From: Clostridia bacterium
GTDB lineage: Bacteria > Bacillota > Clostridia > Oscillospirales > Acutalibacteraceae
Length of the DNA: 39,135 nt
Direction: 5' to 3'
Assembly: GCA_017442265.1 (NCBI GenBank)
Contig: JAFSAC010000032.1
Location: forward strand, 1-39,135
A model generated the notes under the pieces. The model was not told where the DNA came from, searched no databases, and saw nothing but the letters and a program-made list of their open reading frames with translations. Each line of letters begins with the position of its first letter. Positions within the stretch are counted from its first letter, which is position 1. This document shows positions 32,550-39,135 of the stretch, in pieces. Position numbers and translations under genes: made by a program.

Positions 32550-33350
32550 TTATATTTTTCTGCCTTTTTTGGAGGCATCCCGGATCTGCGCCACGTTCAC
32601 CAAAATCAGCAGCAACAGCACCGCTAAAAACATCAAGGTAGACAGCGCGTTAATTTCCGGGGTCATCGGTTTTTTGGTCATTGAATACACAGTAACCGGC
32701 AATGTCTGCGCGGTAGAACCGGCATTAAAATAGCTGATGACGAAATCGTCCAGCGACATAGTAAACGCCATAAGCGCTCCGGTCAGAACGCCGGGGAAAA
32801 TTTCCGGGAGCACCACCTTGAAAAAGGCAGAAACCGGCGGACAACCGAGATCCACCGCCGCTTCATACAAATGGCGGTTCATCTGCCGCAGTTTCGGCAT
32901 CACCTGCAGTACCACGTATGGGATACAGAAGGTAATGTGCGCCAGCAGGAGAGTGAAAAACCCGGGGCGCAACAAACCGGTCATACGGAAAACAAAGACA
33001 AACATCAGCATCATAGAGATACCGGTCACGATCTCCGGGTTCACCATGGGAATGTTATTCACCGCTAAGAAGGTCTGGCGTAGTTTCCGGTTCATCCCGT
33101 GAATGCCGATCGCCGCCAACGTCCCAATAACGGTGGAAATGACCGCCGCCAAAATGGCAACCGTCAGGGTGACCTTCAGCGACTCTAAAATCAGTTCGTT
33201 TTCAAAGAGATCAGCATACCATTTTAGTGTAAAGCCATTCCACTTTACGCGATTGCGGGAATTGTTAAAGGAGAAAACAACCAATACCGCGATCGGCGAA
33301 TACAAAAACAGGAAGATGAGGGCGGTATAAATGCGGGACAGGGTTTTCAT
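32550..33350 (-). CDS. potC: Polyamine ABC transporter permease PotC
   Basis: 266 residues, six predicted transmembrane helices, with the ABC permease EAA-type loop YEAAVDLGCPPVSAFFKVVLP near residues 162-182 for contact with PotA. The N-terminal FSFNNSRNRVKWNGFTLKWY is typical of PotC. The start overlaps the potB stop by 4 nt. Confidence 0.94.
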   Translation of the reverse strand: MKTLSRIYTALIFLFLYSPIAVLVVFSFNNSRNRVKWNGFTLKWYADLFENELILESLKVTLTVAILAAVISTVIGTLAAIGIHGMNRKLRQTFLAVNNIPMVNPEIVTGISMMLMFVFVFRMTGLLRPGFFTLLLAHITFCIPYVVLQVMPKLRQMNRHLYEAAVDLGCPPVSAFFKVVLPEIFPGVLTGALMAFTMSLDDFVISYFNAGSTAQTLPVTVYSMTKKPMTPEINALSTLMFLAVLLLLILVNVAQIRDASKKGRKI

Positions 33351-34162
33351 GCCATCATCCCCCCTATCGTTTCCTCATCGTTATCCACCTTACGGGTGAA
33401 CGCCATACAGAGTAACATCAGGATCATCAGCACCAGAGAAAGCGCGGCGCCGAGATTATAGTTAGAAGCGCTACCGACAAACATCGCTTCGATAATATCC
33501 CCGATCATATAATTTTTCCCGCCGCCAAGCAGTTTGGAAATAACGAAGGTGCTGACCGCCGGAACGAACACCATAGTAATCCCCGAAACGATACCGGGGG
33601 TGGAGAGCGGCAGAATAATACGGCGGAAAACCTCAAAATGATTACAGCCAAGATCACGGGCGGCTTCAATCACCCGATCGTCCATTTTCGCCATGACCGA
33701 ATACAATGGCAGTACCATAAACGGCAGGAAGTTATATACCATACCGAGTACGATCGCTCCGGAGGTGTTGATCATATTGAAATGCAGACCGAAGAGTCCG
33801 AAAAACTGGTTCAAAAAGCCGTTTTCTTCCAAAATGGACATCCACGCATAGGTACGAAGCAGGAAGTTCATCCACATCGGGATCATCACAATCATCACCA
33901 TAGTCTGCTGTACCCGTTCGGTGGAGCGGGCAATAATAAAGCTGAGCGGATAAGCCAGCACCAGACAAATGACCGTTGCGATCGCTCCTAAATAAATGGA
34001 GGATAAAAACGGCTTAGCATAATTGCGGATCTCCAGAATGTTCGCCAAGGTAAATTGACCGTCGGGATCGGTGAATGCAAAATACACCACAATCGCCATC
34101 GGAACGATGGTAAAAATCAGCATCCACAGACCAAACGGGGCCGCGGCGGATTTTGATCTCAT
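33347..34162 (-). CDS. potB: Polyamine ABC transporter permease PotB
   Basis: 271 residues, six transmembrane helices, with the EAA-type loop [22 protein letters not shown] and the PotB segment [20 protein letters not shown]. It forms the membrane channel with PotC. Its ATG overlaps the potA stop by 4 nt (ATGA), so translation is coupled. Confidence 0.94.
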   Translation of the reverse strand: MRSKSAAAPFGLWMLIFTIVPMAIVVYFAFTDPDGQFTLANILEIRNYAKPFLSSIYLGAIATVICLVLAYPLSFIIARSTERVQQTMVMIVMIPMWMNFLLRTYAWMSILEENGFLNQFFGLFGLHFNMINTSGAIVLGMVYNFLPFMVLPLYSVMAKMDDRVIEAARDLGCNHFEVFRRIILPLSTPGIVSGITMVFVPAVSTFVISKLLGGGKNYMIGDIIEAMFVGSASNYNLGAALSLVLMILMLLCMAFTRKVDNDEETIGGMMA

Positions 34163-35301
34163 CGTTCCTCCGCCTCCTCACCGGTCAGTGCGGCTTCCGG
34201 GTCGGCCATTTCGTCAAACTCCTCCGAATAGGAGCTGTAATCACCGAACATGCCGGAATATTCGGATTTCTTCATAATATGGATATCTTCCGGGTTAAGC
34301 TTAATGCCAATGGTACGGTCCACGTCATAAAAATCGGTAGTCTGGATCATCCATTTGAACCCTTTGAAATCCACAATGGTTTCATAGTGGACGCCCTTAA
34401 AGGTAACGCTGGTAACCGTTCCGACCAGATCCCCCTTGATCGGTTCCACAATATCGATATCCTCCGGACGGATCACCACGTCCACCGGCTCGTTCGGTTC
34501 AAACCCGGAATCAAGACAGGAGAATTTCCGGCCGAAAAATTCCACCAGATAGTCGGACAGCATCACACCGTCCAGAATATTACTTTCCCCGATGAAATCC
34601 GCTACAAAAGCGTTGGTGGGTTCGTTATAAATATCCTGCGGGGTACCGATCTGCTGAATTTTACCGCTGTCCATAACCACCACGGTGTCGGACATCGACA
34701 ACGCTTCTTCCTGATCGTGGGTCACGTAAATGAAGGTGATCCCGAGCCGCTTTTGAATATTTTTCAATTCCGCCTGCATATCCTTACGGAGTTTCAGGTC
34801 GAGAGCGGCCAGCGGTTCATCTAACAACAGCACCCGCGGATGAATCGCCAGCGCACGGGCGATCGCCACCCGCTGCTGCTGACCGCCGGAAAGGGTGTTG
34901 ACACTGCGTTTTTCAAAGCCGGTCAGGTTTACAAGCCGCAACATCTCCTCCACCCGTTCCCGGATCTCTTCCTTCTTCATTTTACGTACCTGCATACCAA
35001 AAGCGACGTTATCAAATACGTTTAGATGCGGAAAGAGTGCATAACGCTGAAAAATAGTGTTGACCGGTCGCTTGTGCGGCGGAAGATCGGTCACTAATTG
35101 ATCATCAAAAAAAACACTTCCGCTGTCCGGTTTGAGGAAGCCACCGATGATGCGCAGGGTGGTGGTCTTTCCACAGCCGGAAGGACCGAGCAGGGTCACA
35201 AATTCCCCGTCGGAAATTTGCAGATCCAGATTTTGCAGCACCGATTGGTCGTCAAACGACACAGAAATGTTTTCAAGACGAATAATATTTTTGCTATCCA
35301 T
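34159..35301 (-). CDS. potA: Polyamine ABC transporter ATP-binding protein PotA
   Basis: 380 residues. Walker [10 protein letters not shown] near residue 38, signature [15 protein letters not shown], Walker [14 protein letters not shown]-loop VTHDQEEAL, then a C-terminal TOBE domain (about 285-355) as in PotA/MalK. It powers polyamine uptake. ATG 35301 follows SD AAAGGGGG at 35312-35319. The frame is open back to 35388, but those codons lie inside a structured leader. First gene of potABCD; likely controlled by the folded leader described separately. Confidence 0.95.
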   Translation of the reverse strand: MDSKNIIRLENISVSFDDQSVLQNLDLQISDGEFVTLLGPSGCGKTTTLRIIGGFLKPDSGSVFFDDQLVTDLPPHKRPVNTIFQRYALFPHLNVFDNVAFGMQVRKMKKEEIRERVEEMLRLVNLTGFEKRSVNTLSGGQQQRVAIARALAIHPRVLLLDEPLAALDLKLRKDMQAELKNIQKRLGITFIYVTHDQEEALSMSDTVVVMDSGKIQQIGTPQDIYNEPTNAFVADFIGESNILDGVMLSDYLVEFFGRKFSCLDSGFEPNEPVDVVIRPEDIDIVEPIKGDLVGTVTSVTFKGVHYETIVDFKGFKWMIQTTDFYDVDRTIGIKLNPEDIHIMKKSEYSGMFGDYSSYSEEFDEMADPEAALTGEEAEER

Positions 35302-35511
35302 ATAGATGCATCCCCCTTTGCGGTAAAAAGTTTCTTGCGGGGTGTGATGTATGTCATCACGCCCGGCTGCATGAAACCGCAACAACATGGGACAGCGCCC
35401 TCCGCAAAGGGTTTTTCACAATCTGTAAAAGACTGCGGCGCCGCTTGGTTGTCACTGATCGGTTCTTTGCACAGATGCATGTTTGCATAGAATTTCACCA
35501 TACAAACAACT
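35302..35511 (-). promoter_or_regulatory. Structured 5' leader of potABCD, possible riboswitch or translational switch
   Basis: Leader of about 210 nt from the predicted start near 35511. In RNA sense, CCCUUUGCGG (35411-35402) pairs perfectly with CCGCAAAGGG (35323-35314), and the second arm contains the AAAGGG of the potA SD. Inside it, UUGCGG (35382-35377) pairs with CCGCAA (35340-35335), capped by a GUGAUG/CAUCAC hairpin (35360-35355 with 35349-35344). UUGCGG and CCGCAA each occur twice, so alternative pairings that free the SD are possible. GCGGCGCCGC (35435-35444) adds another palindrome. I recognise no known riboswitch class. Confidence 0.6.
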
Positions 35512-35517
35512 TATTAC

Positions 35518-35546
35518 AATATAGAGAGTTTTTACTGAAATGTCAA
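35518..35546 (-). promoter_or_regulatory. Sigma-A promoter of potABCD
   Basis: Minus strand: perfect -35 TTGACA (35541-35546), 17-nt spacer, -10 TATATT (35518-35523). It lies 217 nt from the potA ATG. Confidence 0.85.
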
Positions 35547-35672
35547 GATTTTTTCTAATTTTTCCGAAAAATACGGCTGATTTTGCCGCCATTTATAAAA
35601 AATTGTCATTTTTTCTCAAAAATGCTCCTTTTTCCTTTGTTTTTCTCTTTGTCCTTCTCCCCTCTTACGGTT

Positions 35673-35699
35673 ATAAAAACAGCCGGTTATTCGTATGAT
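35673..35699 (+). promoter_or_regulatory. Possible sigma-E-type sporulation promoter
   Basis: ATA (35673-35675), 16-nt gap, CGTATGAT (35692-35699), compared with the sigma-E pattern ATA-N16-18-CATACANT as I recall it. It lies 37 nt before the ATG at 35736; no sigma-A-like promoter is seen there. One -10 position differs. Confidence 0.33.
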
Positions 35700-35735
35700 G
35701 AAACGATAACGATGACAACAAAAGGAGAACGAATC

Positions 35736-36446
35736 ATGGAGAAAGAGAAATCCCCTATTTCGGTTCAAGAAATGATCGAGCGGTACAACCGCGAACTTAT
35801 GGAATTTCGGGAAAAGCACGCCGCTGCCCGTCCGGTTTCCGCCACCGTTCCGGCGGAAAATCCCCTGGACATAAGCTTCCCAATGCCGGATGTTGAGCGC
35901 GATTTAGAGGCGATGCGCGTGGAGAACCAGACCGCGGCTGAACTGGAACTCGAACCGGGTGAAATGGTCGTCCCTCCCGGCACCAATTCGGTTGAAACCG
36001 TACCGTCCGACCCCATTCAAAGTCCTACTGAAACAGCCGCAACCAACGCCTCCGGACAGGATATGTCACTTGGCTATCTGCGGGTGGCGGTCACCACCGG
36101 CCGAGGGACCATTCCGGTCAGAAACGCTCAGGTGATCATCACTCGTGTGGTTGACGGCAACGAGCTTTTAGAACAAGCCGACCGCACCGACAGCAGCGGG
36201 GTAACCCCTCTCTTTACTCTTCCGGCGGTCAGCAGTGTCTATTCTCAGTCCCCGGAAAACGGAAATCCCTATACCTACTACACCGTTTACGTTCGGGCTG
36301 ACGGTTTTTATCCCGTTCAGCTCAAGGAGGTGCCGCTATACGGCGGAATCACCTCTCTTCAGCCGGTGGACCTAACTCCGGTTGCCGAGGGCGGCGACCC
36401 CAACCGGGAAACCACCATTACCGAAGGTGCACCCGAAAACTTATAA
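35736..36446 (+). CDS. Carboxypeptidase regulatory-like (beta-sandwich) protein of a spore-type cluster
   Basis: 236 residues with no signal peptide or membrane helix. The N-terminal 1-30 is charged and helical (QEMIERYNRELMEFREK); 30-110 is low complexity, rich in E, P and T; 112-216 looks like a CarboxypepD_reg / Cna-B-like beta-sandwich (LGYLRVAVTTGRGTIPVRNA...VIITR; TDSSGVTPLFTLPAV; YYTVYVRADGFYPVQ). ATG 35736 has SD AAAGGAG; an open frame upstream is T-rich leader. First of three similar-context genes, 18 nt before the SpoIID-like gene. A structural or binding role in the spore envelope is an inference from its partners. Confidence 0.75.
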   Translation: MEKEKSPISVQEMIERYNRELMEFREKHAAARPVSATVPAENPLDISFPMPDVERDLEAMRVENQTAAELELEPGEMVVPPGTNSVETVPSDPIQSPTETAATNASGQDMSLGYLRVAVTTGRGTIPVRNAQVIITRVVDGNELLEQADRTDSSGVTPLFTLPAVSSVYSQSPENGNPYTYYTVYVRADGFYPVQLKEVPLYGGITSLQPVDLTPVAEGGDPNRETTITEGAPENL

Positions 36447-36464
36447 AAGAAGAGGTGAAGGAAG

Positions 36465-37859
36465 ATGATCGGAGATCCTTTTATTCCGCAAACCATTGTT
36501 GTGCATCTGGGTACCCCCGCCTCCTCTGCCCCGAATATCACGGTGCCCTTCCCGGAATACATCAAAAACGTGGCATCCAGTGAGATTTACCCAACATGGC
36601 CGGAAAACGCTCTGCGTGCCAATATTTACGCGCAGATTTCCTATGCGCTCAACCGTTATTACACCGAGTGGTATCGCAGTCAAGGGTACGATTTTGATAT
36701 TACGAACTCTACCGCCTTCGATCAGGCGTTTGTGCAAGGACGGAACATCTACGAAAACATTGGGAAGATCGTGGATGAAATTTTCACCAGTTACGTGGTG
36801 AGAAACGGCGCCATCGAGCCATATTTCACCCAATACTGTAATGGAACCACCGTGACCTGCGACGGATTATCCCAGTGGGGTACTGTACCACTGGCCGAGC
36901 AGGGACTAACCCCGCTTGAAATCCTTCGAAGCTTTTACGGCGAGGATATCAATATTGTGGAAAACGCGCCGGTTCGGGGACCCGGGCAATCCTATCCGGG
37001 CCAACCGCTTCGGCTCGGCGAAGCCGGAAATGAGGTGCGCTTAAAACAGGTGCAATTAAACCGTATCTCCCGCAACTATCCTGCCATACCGAAGATCACG
37101 CCGGTAGACGGCATTTTCGGGCAGGAAACCGAAGCCGCCGTACGGGAGTTTCAGCGGATTTTTAACCTGACCCCTGACGGTATCATCGGACCGGCGACCT
37201 GGTACCGTATCACCTATCTGTATAATTCTGTCAAGCGGTTGTCCGAACTGGATTCGGAGGGGATCGCTTTGGAAGAGATTTCTCAGGAATTTCCGAGAAC
37301 CCTTTCTTTTGGAGATACCGGCGACAACGTACGAAATCTTCAATACTTCCTGGCGGTTGTGGGGGAATTTTACGAAGAGGTGCCGCAGATCGATATTACC
37401 GGGGTATTTGACGAACCCACCCGTCAGGCGGTGATAGCTTTTCAGCAAATTTACGGGCTTACCCCTGACGGCATCGTTGGCATCCAGACCTGGCAGGACC
37501 TATATCGCGCCTATCGCGGGATTCTCAATACTACCGGCGGTCTGGAAGGCGGTGTGGCGCTCTACCCCGGTGTGATCCTTCGGCAGGGCACCCAGGGAGA
37601 GGCGGTCGAAATCCTGCAGGAATACCTCTCCTATCTCTCCGAAAGCTATCCGGAGATCCCAACCGTTCCGGTGACCGGGGTGTTCGGGAATCAAACGCAA
37701 GCGGCAGTAGAAGCGTTTCAAAGCTTGTTTGGTCTGACCGTCAACGGTCAGGTCGGACCCGCCACCTGGGACAGCATTGCCGATGCTTATGCCGATCTTC
37801 AAAACGGACACAATAAGCAAGCAGAACAATATTCCGGAACCGATCATCAGGAGGGATGA
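36465..37859 (+). CDS. SpoIID-like domain protein with three peptidoglycan-binding domains
   Basis: 464 residues. Residues about 10-165 resemble SpoIID: EYIKNVASSEIYPTWPENAL (E40 aligns with the catalytic glutamate of SpoIID's AAEM segment), RANIYAQISYALNR, and CDGLSQWGTVPLAEQGLTPL. C125 and C132 could hold zinc as cysteines do in SpoIID. Three PG_binding_1 repeats follow at about 181-255, 280-350 and 370-445, each with VDG/TGVFG...T..AV..FQ...GL..DG..G..TW. There is no signal peptide. SpoIID is a lytic transglycosylase in engulfment; this shortened, cytosol-facing version may act at the spore cortex/coat boundary. Confidence 0.82.
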   Translation: MIGDPFIPQTIVVHLGTPASSAPNITVPFPEYIKNVASSEIYPTWPENALRANIYAQISYALNRYYTEWYRSQGYDFDITNSTAFDQAFVQGRNIYENIGKIVDEIFTSYVVRNGAIEPYFTQYCNGTTVTCDGLSQWGTVPLAEQGLTPLEILRSFYGEDINIVENAPVRGPGQSYPGQPLRLGEAGNEVRLKQVQLNRISRNYPAIPKITPVDGIFGQETEAAVREFQRIFNLTPDGIIGPATWYRITYLYNSVKRLSELDSEGIALEEISQEFPRTLSFGDTGDNVRNLQYFLAVVGEFYEEVPQIDITGVFDEPTRQAVIAFQQIYGLTPDGIVGIQTWQDLYRAYRGILNTTGGLEGGVALYPGVILRQGTQGEAVEILQEYLSYLSESYPEIPTVPVTGVFGNQTQAAVEAFQSLFGLTVNGQVGPATWDSIADAYADLQNGHNKQAEQYSGTDHQEG

Positions 37860-37861
37860 AT

Positions 37862-38413
37862 ATGATCATAAAACCGTTCCCGGAGAACGACATCACCCGT
37901 GAAGAAGCCATATATATTCGTGAAATACAGGAGTTCTTACGAACGCTTGAGATTTCCCGCAACGGTCGTTCCTCGGTGCCGGTAGACGGTATCTACGGAC
38001 CGATGACCACCGAGGCGGTCGAAAGCTTTCAGCGCCAGTACAATCTGCCGGTCACCGGCATTGTGGACCGAAAAACCTACTATAAAATCGCGGAAGAGTA
38101 CAATTCCCTTCTTGCCCGTGCATTTAACCCGGTTGCTATCGAAGCATTTTTACCGCGTGACGGCTATATCATCCGGCCGGGAGATACCGGGGATGCGGTC
38201 ATTTTCCTAAATACGATGCTCACGGCCATATCCGCCCTATTTCAAAACGTTCCCCGGCCGGAAGCGCTTGATACCTATTCCGGAACGACCGAATCTGCCG
38301 TAAAGGCCATACAGACGATATTGGGGCTTCCGGCGACCGGGGTTGTCAATCGGCTCACCTGGAACGGCATCACCAATTTATACAACGATCTTGTTCGCGA
38401 CCTGTCACGATAA
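37862..38413 (+). CDS. Protein with two peptidoglycan-binding domains
   Basis: 183 residues made almost only of two PG_binding_1-like units: about 14-80 (VDGIYGPMTTEAVESFQRQY, then LPVTGIVDRKTY) and 100-172 (LRPGDTGDAV-like IRPGDTGDAVIFLN, AVKAIQTILGLPATGVVNRLTW). No catalytic domain and no signal peptide. The ATG at 37862 was preferred over 37856 because SD AGGAGGG (37848-37854) needs the wider gap. It starts 2 nt after the SpoIID-like gene ends, so it is co-translated with it and likely shares the same target. Confidence 0.82.
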   Translation: MIIKPFPENDITREEAIYIREIQEFLRTLEISRNGRSSVPVDGIYGPMTTEAVESFQRQYNLPVTGIVDRKTYYKIAEEYNSLLARAFNPVAIEAFLPRDGYIIRPGDTGDAVIFLNTMLTAISALFQNVPRPEALDTYSGTTESAVKAIQTILGLPATGVVNRLTWNGITNLYNDLVRDLSR

Positions 38414-38431
38414 CTAACCGGAAGTGAGGAT

Positions 38432-39135
38432 ATGAAGCGAAAAGAATTTATGAAAAACGCGGTCATTATGACCGTCACCGCCCTGCTTTTGCGAGGGATC
38501 GGCATCGTATTCCGCATCTTTCTATCCAATCGGATCGGCGCCGAAGGTATGGGGCTGTATCAGCTCATTTTTTCGGTCTACGTGCTCGGTTCCACCTTTG
38601 CCTCTACCGGGATCAGTACGGCGGTTGCACGGCTCATCACCGACGAGTTGGTATGTGGAACGGCACGATCGGTCAAGCGGATCCTTCGGCGGTCGGTTAT
38701 GCTCAGCGTCATCATCGGGTTGATTTCCGCCGTCATTCTCTTTTTAGCCGCCACCCCTATCAGCGAGTGGTTTTTAAAGGATATCCGAGCCATTCCCTCC
38801 TTAAAAATCCTCGGCATCAGTTTACCGTTTATGGGGGTCACCTCCTGCATTCGTGGGTATTTTATGGCACGGCGCAAAAGCGCCTGCACCAGTATAGCGC
38901 AGATAACCGAACAAATATCCCGCATGGTGTTTATCACCCTGTTACTCAATCTGTTAGCAGGTCGAGGGCTTGCCTACACCTGTCTGGCGGTGATACTCGG
39001 CGATTCTTTGGCGGAAATGGTATCCTGTCTTTATATGACCGGAGGATATTTACTGGATCAGCGGCATATCCGCCATATCACCCCCACCACCGCCTGTAAC
39101 ACACCGCGCCGCGGTGTTCTGTACCGGATCACCGA
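38432..39135 (+). CDS. spoVB: SpoVB-like MOP/MVF flippase family protein (3' end outside window)
   Basis: Open from ATG 38432 (SD GTGAGGA) to the window edge; 234 residues are visible. It begins MKRKEFMKNAVIMTVTALLLR, then IGIVFRIFLSNRIGAEGMGLYQLIFSVY, the conserved N-terminus of the SpoVB / polysaccharide-biosynthesis flippase family, with six hydrophobic segments so far. SpoVB is a membrane flippase needed for spore cortex; relatives (MurJ/Amj-type) move lipid II. It lies 18 nt after the peptidoglycan-binding gene and completes a spore cortex-like cluster. The gene symbol is by family resemblance. Confidence 0.85.
   Translation, partial: MKRKEFMKNAVIMTVTALLLRGIGIVFRIFLSNRIGAEGMGLYQLIFSVYVLGSTFASTGISTAVARLITDELVCGTARSVKRILRRSVMLSVIIGLISAVILFLAATPISEWFLKDIRAIPSLKILGISLPFMGVTSCIRGYFMARRKSACTSIAQITEQISRMVFITLLLNLLAGRGLAYTCLAVILGDSLAEMVSCLYMTGGYLLDQRHIRHITPTTACNTPRRGVLYRIT

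Larger units (their letters stand above)
35302..35735. other. 434-base divergent intergenic region (potA / spore cassette)
   Basis: Holds the potABCD leader and promoter on the minus strand (35302-35546) and, toward the right, a plus-strand sigma-E-like promoter and an SD. The stretch 35547-35670 is T/A-rich with no gene I can support. Confidence 0.7.

Noticed and set aside
35196..35501. Minus-strand frame of 101 codons across the potA leader, beginning near the predicted transcript start
   Set aside because: It has no SD, runs into potA in another frame and has a composition like chance translation; the structured leader explains the sequence better.

Overview
The window looks like chromosomal core DNA from an endospore-forming, probably anaerobic clostridial Firmicute (Oscillospiraceae-like; this placement is inferred from gene content, not from a search). 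Supporting markers are cotJABC, a CwlD-type amidase, a SpoIID-like protein, a SpoVB-like flippase cut by the right edge, ThyX instead of ThyA, strong AGGAGG-type ribosome sites and sigma-A promoters with extended -10 boxes. I see no rRNA, tRNA, CRISPR, IS element or prophage. Nearly all the sequence is tightly packed genes.

Left part (1-22 kb), mostly plus strand. It opens with the C-terminal end of a MATE exporter and a convergent SEDS (RodA/FtsW) gene. Then come tsaE-tsaB-upp and an ACT protein plus a UPF0210 protein whose last 43 codons lie in another frame. The spore-coat operon cotJABC is on the minus strand. A long plus-strand series follows: ruvX; mutY, dCMP deaminase, an SDR, pepF and rpiB; cwlD, radA and a comEA-like gene; thyX-tmk, a GNAT, a DJ-1 protein, formyl-THF cyclo-ligase, mltG, a U32 peptidase-like tRNA-modification protein and a PBP. 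Themes are DNA repair and precursor supply (ruvX, mutY, radA, dCMP deaminase, thyX, tmk) and wall building (SEDS, cwlD, mltG, PBP).

Middle (22-28 kb), minus strand: a housekeeping-type Xer tyrosine recombinase, then a 795-base AT-rich gap, then an operon of two M42 aminopeptidase paralogues, a GNAT and a PLP-dependent methionine gamma-lyase-family (aluminium resistance) protein. The gap holds a 28-base site with 11-6-11 geometry and partial similarity to Firmicute dif. Gene direction changes around this point, so it may be the replication terminus / dif locus.

Right part (28-39 kb): a RING/zinc-ribbon membrane protein and galU (plus); fumC and the polyamine ABC operon potABCD (minus), whose leader of about 210 nt can fold to hide the potA ribosome site through duplicated, mutually exclusive helix arms; then a plus-strand sporulation-like group of three proteins without signal peptides (a carboxypeptidase-regulatory-like protein, a SpoIID-like protein with three peptidoglycan-binding domains, and a double peptidoglycan-binding protein) followed by SpoVB.

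The items I rate most worth a second look are the dif-like site beside xer, the pot leader RNA, the UPF0210 frameshift and the signal-less spore-envelope cassette.
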